NCBI GenBank assembly: GCA_035325905.1
Contig: DAOKYY010000047.1
Coordinates: 1 to 26,083 of the forward strand
Reading direction: 5' to 3'
DNA from: DYGX01 sp035325905
GTDB lineage: Bacteria; Chloroflexota; Anaerolineae; Aggregatilineales; Aggregatilineaceae
DNA: 26,083 nt
The notes below the pieces were generated by a model. That model made no database searches, was not told where the DNA came from, and saw only the letters and a list, made by a program, of their open reading frames with translations. Of this stretch, positions 22,327 to 26,083 are shown piece after piece (within the stretch, counting starts at the first letter, position 1; each line of letters begins with the position of its first letter). Made by a program: the position numbers and the translations under genes.

Positions 22327-23684
22327 CCAGGCAGCGGCGGGACGCGCGTCCGGTAGGCCTGGGCGTGTACCGTCCCGATCACCAGCAGGGTCGCGCCGCC
22401 CCAGATGCCGATCAGCGCCAGCCCGCCGAGCAGCGACGCCGCGACAGTGGCATTCTCGGCGCGCGCCACGTCCTGGGCGCTGGGCGTGATGTCCGTCTCG
22501 ATGTCGAACGTGTTGGCGTACAGCGCGCCGAAGAAGGTGACTTCGCTGAACGCGGCGCGGTTGCGCTCCTGTTGCAGCGCCAGCCCCACGACGACGCCCA
22601 GCACAATCGCCAGCACCAGGCTGAGCGCCAGAATCGCGAGTCCGATCAGGCTCCAGCGCCGCCCGGCCCGCCAGCGCTCGCGGCGGACGTGAGCCGCGCC
22701 CGGCCCGTCCTCGTACACGCGCCCGTCGGCTTCAAGCGTCAGATACGCCATATCGGGGCGGAACCCGCTGAGGGCGAGAATCAGCACGTACCACAGCGCG
22801 CCGATCACCGACAGGATCGCCAGCACCCAGCCAAGCGCGCCGAGCTGTTTGCCGAGCGAGAGCGTCGCCTCATGCGCGGCGTGGACGTGCGCGCGGTAGC
22901 CCGCGTCGAGATAGGCCTGGATGCGCTGCTGAAAGTAGCGGGTCGCGGCGTCCCAGTAGTTCTGCGCCCCGCCATACGGGTAGGGCGACCATCCCTGCAT
23001 GGGCGGTCGCAGGGCGGAGAGCGGCGGGGCGGCGACCGGCTCCGGCGCGCGCGCCGGGCTGGTCATCTCGGCTTCGCGCGGTGGCTCGGCGTGCAGCTTG
23101 CGGTCAAACTGCATCGTCGGCTCGCTGCTGGGAACGCCCACCAGCTCGTCTTCGATGTTTTCCGGCAGCCGCGCCAGCGTGACCTCGGCCTCGAACGGCG
23201 CGCGCGCCGGCGCATGGCCGCCTGGACGGTCCACGTCAAGCGAGGGGCTGGTGGGACGGTCGTGCGCGTCGAGCGGCCCGGCAACTGAATCAGGCTCGGC
23301 GGGCGCGGGCGGCTTGACCTGCACGGCAGGCAGAGTCGCTTCGGGCATCCAGCCGGGCATGGTCGGGCGGTCTTCCCGCGCCGGGACCGGCTGCGAGGCG
23401 GTGCCCTCCTCGCCGGGCGCCGGCTCGATCCCCTCACCGGCTGGCTCAGGCTCCGCTTCGACATGCGGCAGCCAGGGCGCGGCCTCGGCAGGCGGCTCGC
23501 CTTCGTCCAGCGTCTGGGCTGCGTCGATCTCGGCCAGCACGTCGGCCACAGGATCATCGGTTTCGACGCGGGGAGCAGCGGATTGGGGCGCTGTGTCGTC
23601 CAGCGGCGCGTCACAGCGCGGGCACACGTTGCGGTCGGTGATCACATACGCGCCGCAGTTCGGGCAAACTCGCAGGTCAGGCAC
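22317..23684 (-). CDS. zinc-ribbon protein with long disordered linker and C-terminal membrane segments
   Basis: This 455-residue protein begins with a zinc ribbon formed by Cys7, Cys10, Cys21 and Cys24. A long acidic, Pro/Glu/Ala-rich region (about 28-220) is predicted disordered. A membrane part follows: an amphipathic helical stretch (about 232-285), then hydrophobic segments near 287-308, 345-368 and 410-432. Function is unknown; proteins of this layout are common in Chloroflexota as far as I recall. The start is GTG at 23684, supported by AAAGGGA about 7 nt upstream. The upstream region holds TGTACATTGTACA, which contains a minus-strand -10-like TACAAT. The gene converges on the last kinase with a 10-nt overlap of coding ends. 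Confidence 0.8.
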   Translation of the reverse strand: MPDLRVCPNCGAYVITDRNVCPRCDAPLDDTAPQSAAPRVETDDPVADVLAEIDAAQTLDEGEPPAEAAPWLPHVEAEPEPAGEGIEPAPGEEGTASQPVPAREDRPTMPGWMPEATLPAVQVKPPAPAEPDSVAGPLDAHDRPTSPSLDVDRPGGHAPARAPFEAEVTLARLPENIEDELVGVPSSEPTMQFDRKLHAEPPREAEMTSPARAPEPVAAPPLSALRPPMQGWSPYPYGGAQNYWDAATRYFQQRIQAYLDAGYRAHVHAAHEATLSLGKQLGALGWVLAILSVIGALWYVLILALSGFRPDMAYLTLEADGRVYEDGPGAAHVRRERWRAGRRWSLIGLAILALSLVLAIVLGVVVGLALQQERNRAAFSEVTFFGALYANTFDIETDITPSAQDVARAENATVAASLLGGLALIGIWGGATLLVIGTVHAQAYRTRVPPLPGYA

Positions 23685-23708
23685 TCGGCGGTCCCTTTCT
23701 GGCTACTG

Positions 23709-23721
23709 TGTACATTGTACA
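23709..23721 (-). promoter_or_regulatory. TGTACA-T-TGTACA site, possible promoter/operator
   Basis: Two copies of the palindromic hexamer TGTACA are separated by one base, making a 13-bp dyad. On the minus strand it includes TACAAT (23714-23719), a plausible -10 about 30 nt before the GTG at 23684. A repressor bound to the dyad would block it; this is inference. Confidence 0.4.
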
Positions 23722-23785
23722 TCGTTTCGGCGGGGCTGCCCCGGCGGCTCGCCACCGCGAACACAGCGCCCGCCCCGTGATCGCG

Positions 23786-23791
23786 TACAAT
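23786..23791 (+). promoter_or_regulatory. candidate -10 box for the PEBP-family gene
   Basis: TACAAT lies 25 nt before the ATG at 23817; no good -35 is visible 16-18 bp upstream. The following AAGGAGG (23804-23810) is a strong ribosome site. Confidence 0.45.
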
Positions 23792-23816
23792 AGAATGAGA
23801 GGGAAGGAGGCTGGGC

Positions 23817-24296
23817 ATGATCACGTTCAAGCTGTTCAGCGACGCCTGCTTCGGCGGCGATATGATCCCGATCCGCTATACGTGCGAGGGCAAGAACCTG
23901 TCGCCGCCGCTGACCTGGGGCGATCCGCCGGAGGGCACGCAAAGCTTCGCGCTGATCTGCGACGACCCGGACGCGCCATCCGGGGACTGGGTCCACTGGC
24001 TGCTGTACGACCTGCCCGCCCAGGTGCGCGGGCTGCCGCAGGGTATCGAGCAGGACCCGGAGCTGCCGGACGGCAGCCGGCAAGGGCGCAACGGCTCTGG
24101 GCGGCTCGGCTATACCGGGCCGTGCCCGCCGCCGGGGCGGGGTCCGCACCGCTATTTCTTCACGCTCTACGCGCTCGATACCCGGCTGGGGCTGCCGCCC
24201 GCCGCGACCAAAGCCGAGCTGTTGCGCGCGATGGAAGGACACGTCCTCGCCCAGGCGGAGCTGATGGTCCGCTTCGAGCGCAAGACGCAAAAGTAG
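23817..24296 (+). CDS. YbhB/YbcL-type PEBP family protein
   Basis: This 159-residue protein belongs to the phosphatidylethanolamine-binding protein family, bacterial YbhB/YbcL branch. Conserved ligand-pocket motifs are present: DPDAP (50-54), the DWVHWLLYDLP stretch with His60, and GPCPPPG (101-107) followed by HRYFFTLYALD. Bacterial members are small cytoplasmic or periplasmic proteins with anion-binding pockets and no settled function. There is no signal peptide. The ATG at 23817 follows AAGGAGG by 6 nt, the strongest ribosome site in this part of the window. It converges on a small membrane-protein gene 65 nt away; no clear terminator separates them. Confidence 0.93.
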   Translation: MITFKLFSDACFGGDMIPIRYTCEGKNLSPPLTWGDPPEGTQSFALICDDPDAPSGDWVHWLLYDLPAQVRGLPQGIEQDPELPDGSRQGRNGSGRLGYTGPCPPPGRGPHRYFFTLYALDTRLGLPPAATKAELLRAMEGHVLAQAELMVRFERKTQK

Positions 24297-24361
24297 CGAA
24301 AGGCGGCGTAGAGCAGAGAAGAACAGCGAAAGACAGCCCGACGCTCTCCCTGCTTTTCGCG

Positions 24362-24703
24362 CTACCGGATCGCCAGATACGCGCCCAGCGCCGCCCCCCA
24401 GGCGAGATACGCCGCCGCCAGCATCGGGACCAGCCGCAGCCCGGCGCGCGCCGCGAGCCACAGCGCCAGCGAGAAGACCAGCGTCGCGATCACGCCCACC
24501 AGCAGCGAGCCGGTGAACTCGGTGATGGCGGCGCGGTCGTCGCGGTTGGCGGCGTAGACGATCCACAGCGCGAGCGGGATCGTCAGCGGCATGGTGGCCG
24601 TCATCGCGGCGACGGTTTTGGAGTACGCCTGAAGCAGCGCGATCGCGATGATCAGCGCGATCGAGATCATGACGGGCAGCATGTGCTGCGCGGTCTGGCT
24701 CAT
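24362..24703 (-). CDS. small four-helix membrane protein (DUF3147/GlpM-like impression)
   Basis: This 113-residue protein is almost entirely hydrophobic, with four probable membrane helices at about 8-27, 34-53, 62-84 and 88-110 and a charged loop (AANRDDRA) between the second and third. The pattern recalls small GlpM/DUF3147 inner-membrane proteins, but I cannot confirm this by eye. The ATG at 24703 is preceded by AGGAG; a TTG directly before it is an alternative start. It lies alone on the minus strand, divergent from the 393-residue unknown gene. Confidence 0.72.
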   Translation of the reverse strand: MSQTAQHMLPVMISIALIIAIALLQAYSKTVAAMTATMPLTIPLALWIVYAANRDDRAAITEFTGSLLVGVIATLVFSLALWLAARAGLRLVPMLAAAYLAWGAALGAYLAIR

Positions 24704-24811
24704 CAACGATGCTCTCCTGGTGGTCGTGAGGCTCTGCGGCGCGCACCAGCATACTCAGGATCGCGCCCGCTGGCAACGACGCCCCGTTTCCCAACTGCTG
24801 TAGGCCGATCA

Positions 24812-24817
24812 TATAAT
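24812..24817 (+). promoter_or_regulatory. candidate -10 box for the 393-residue unknown gene
   Basis: A perfect TATAAT in an AT-rich patch lies 37 nt before the ATG at 24854. The -35 region (TTCCCA at 24788-24793, 18-bp spacing) is weak. Confidence 0.5.
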
Positions 24818-24853
24818 GGGGCCATCCACAGAGGCATCCGGGGAGGTTCCCGC

Positions 24854-26035
24854 ATGACAAAGCAGGAGGAGCGCTGGCGGCAGGTGTTCGGCGCGTACGA
24901 CGCGCTGCGCGCCCGCACGCTGGGGCAGGTGGCGCGCTGGGAATGGGCCGACGGCGAGCGGTACGATCCGCGCCCGTTCTACTTCGAGCGCAGCAAGCTG
25001 CGGCGCGGCCTGCCGATCCCTGGCCCGCAAGGCGACCTGGGCGGGTTGTGGCGCTACGGATTCAGCGCGGACAACCGGCTGGTCGCGGCGCGCGGCTACC
25101 CAGCGCGCGCGCTACACGAAGACCAGTGCCTCGAAGACTTTTACCTGTATGGCGAGCGGCTGGTCGAGTCGATCCGCTTCGCGCAATATCTCCCGAAAAT
25201 CCCGATTCGCGTCGCGCACCAGGCGCGCACCCAGGGCCAGCTTGACTCGTACAGCGCCTTCTCGGTCGAGCTTGGCCCGGTGCTCAGCGACCTGACCCCG
25301 GACGAGGCGCTGCGCCAGGCGTCCGCGCAGAACGGCATCGTCCAGTTCGAGGAAACCTACCTCTACCAGGGCGGGCCGCTGGCGCGCATCAAGGTCCGGC
25401 ACGAGTGGGGCGCGGCCGAGCCGTTCACCCACGAGGAAGAGCTTCGCTACGACAAGCTGGGGCGGGTGATGTCGATTGAGGGGCGCTATCCCGACGGCTC
25501 GACGCAGACGATCTACCGCCGCCCCGAACCTTCCTACGGCGTGGGGTCGCACGCCGGGCGCATCTACCAGCGCCTGCTGGAGATCATCCCGCAGCGGCTG
25601 GCGCAGGCGAAAGTCCGCGACAAGGTGTACTGCCTGGTGTTGCAATACACCGCCGGGCGCACGCTGCCGCGCTTGGTGCTGGGGCTGGAGCGCAGCCGCG
25701 ACACGATCGCCAAGCAGACCTCCGGCGCGGGCGCGCGGATCGCGTTGTGGCAGCCCTCAGCGCCGGTGTTCGAGCTTGAGGACCCCACGACCGCCGGAGA
25801 CCGCGCCATCCTGGAGCAGCAGTTGATGCTCAGCGGTGACACCGAGCCGGCGCGCGAGCTGTTGTGCGATGTGGCGCTGGCGCTCAGTGAGCATAAATGG
25901 AAGGGCGTGCTCAATACGACGAAGGATTTCGTGGTGTTCGCCGCTAATTACGCGCAGGATTTGCCGGAAGACGCGCTGGCGGCCAGCGTGCCGGAGAAGC
26001 GGCTCGCGGAGTTCCGGCGCAAGGGTTGGCTCTAG
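24854..26035 (+). CDS. unknown 393-residue cytoplasmic protein
   Basis: I do not recognise this protein. It is rich in charged and aromatic residues, with no signal peptide, membrane helix or clear nucleotide-binding motif. The first half contains repeated YDPRPFYFERSKL- and DQCLEDFYLYGERL-like stretches. The middle has alternating strands with a pattern (EETYLYQGG, KVRHEWG, EELRYDKLGRVMSIEGRYPDG) like antiparallel sheets seen in RHS/YD-type repeats, here only about three strands. The last third is helical. The ATG at 24854 has GGAGG (24842-24846) 7 nt upstream and a TATAAT further up. The same frame stays open for 1.1 kb before this start, but that stretch overlaps the PEBP gene and is not coding. 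A weak hairpin follows the stop. Confidence 0.8.
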   Translation: MTKQEERWRQVFGAYDALRARTLGQVARWEWADGERYDPRPFYFERSKLRRGLPIPGPQGDLGGLWRYGFSADNRLVAARGYPARALHEDQCLEDFYLYGERLVESIRFAQYLPKIPIRVAHQARTQGQLDSYSAFSVELGPVLSDLTPDEALRQASAQNGIVQFEETYLYQGGPLARIKVRHEWGAAEPFTHEEELRYDKLGRVMSIEGRYPDGSTQTIYRRPEPSYGVGSHAGRIYQRLLEIIPQRLAQAKVRDKVYCLVLQYTAGRTLPRLVLGLERSRDTIAKQTSGAGARIALWQPSAPVFELEDPTTAGDRAILEQQLMLSGDTEPARELLCDVALALSEHKWKGVLNTTKDFVVFAANYAQDLPEDALAASVPEKRLAEFRRKGWL

Positions 26036-26053
26036 AGCTTGTGATGCACTTTA

Positions 26054-26069
26054 CCCGGGTTCAACCGGG
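26054..26069 (+). terminator. weak hairpin after the last gene
   Basis: CCCGG (26054-26058) and CCGGG (26065-26069) form a 5-bp stem with a 6-nt loop. The sequence after it ends in TCTGTTT at the window edge. It may be a terminator, but the stem is short. Confidence 0.3.
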
Positions 26070-26083
26070 CATCCGGTCTGTTT

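Noticed and set aside
24295..24364. Possible bidirectional terminator between the PEBP and small membrane-protein genes
   Set aside because: AGCGAAA and TTTCGC are complementary but are about 50 nt apart with no continuous stem or T-run.
23708..24853. Open frame upstream of and in phase with the 393-residue gene
   Set aside because: It overlaps the PEBP gene, which has a strong ribosome site and full family motifs; the composition is that of an out-of-frame GC-rich shadow.
1..26083. CRISPR array, prophage, transposase or toxin-antitoxin pair
   Set aside because: No regularly spaced direct repeats, phage or transposase motifs, or paired toxin genes were seen; the YgiT-type protein has no toxin neighbour.

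Overview
The window is a high-GC bacterial chromosome segment with short intergenic gaps and gene families usual for Chloroflexota. A lineage near Anaerolineae is my best guess, inferred from the gene set (tocopherol-cyclase-like protein, TrpB2-type enzyme, CpaE-like receiver/ATPase, GAF and 7TM histidine kinases, large zinc-ribbon membrane protein); no 16S rRNA is present to confirm it. I see no phage, insertion sequence, CRISPR array or defence island. I count 22 protein genes and one partial tRNA.

Layout. Positions 1-55 hold the 5' part of a tRNA-Glu(UUC) on the minus strand, with its own promoter. A metallo-beta-lactamase-fold hydrolase (273-1040, +) converges on a tocopherol-cyclase-like gene (1047-2066, -). 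A small palindromic repeat element separates that gene from a TrpB-like PLP enzyme (2197-3591, -), which is preceded by a well-formed tRNA-Trp-specific T-box leader with terminator and promoter. Upstream lie a YbaK-type deacylase and an M23 peptidase fused to a propeller-like domain; the two are translationally coupled by an ATGA overlap.

Positions 6316-10628 (-) carry a DUF4203-like membrane lipoprotein, an AAA+ ATPase with an N-terminal winged-helix-like region, a CheY-receiver/CpaE-like ATPase with a degenerate Walker A, and an unknown protein with an internal duplication. Positions 10664-14600 (-) carry a secreted parvulin-type foldase, an MscS-family channel, a receiver-adenylate cyclase and a stand-alone receiver.

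The strand switches near 14.7 kb. On the plus strand follow signal peptidase I, a YgiT-type zinc-finger protein, inorganic pyrophosphatase and three consecutive histidine kinases: one soluble four-GAF kinase and two paralogous 7TM kinases, the last two overlapping by ATGA. A zinc-ribbon membrane protein (-) overlaps the last kinase tail to tail. The right end has a PEBP/YbhB protein, a small four-helix membrane protein and an unknown 393-residue protein.

How they fit together. The clearest regulatory logic is the T-box/TrpB2 unit: tRNA-Trp charging should control the enzyme, which argues for a tryptophan-synthase role. The second theme is signalling: three kinases without adjacent cognate regulators on one strand, and three receiver-containing proteins (single receiver, receiver-cyclase, receiver-CpaE) on the other. 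Wiring between them is inference only. I did not find an obviously new multi-gene system; the best candidates for novelty are listed in the findings.
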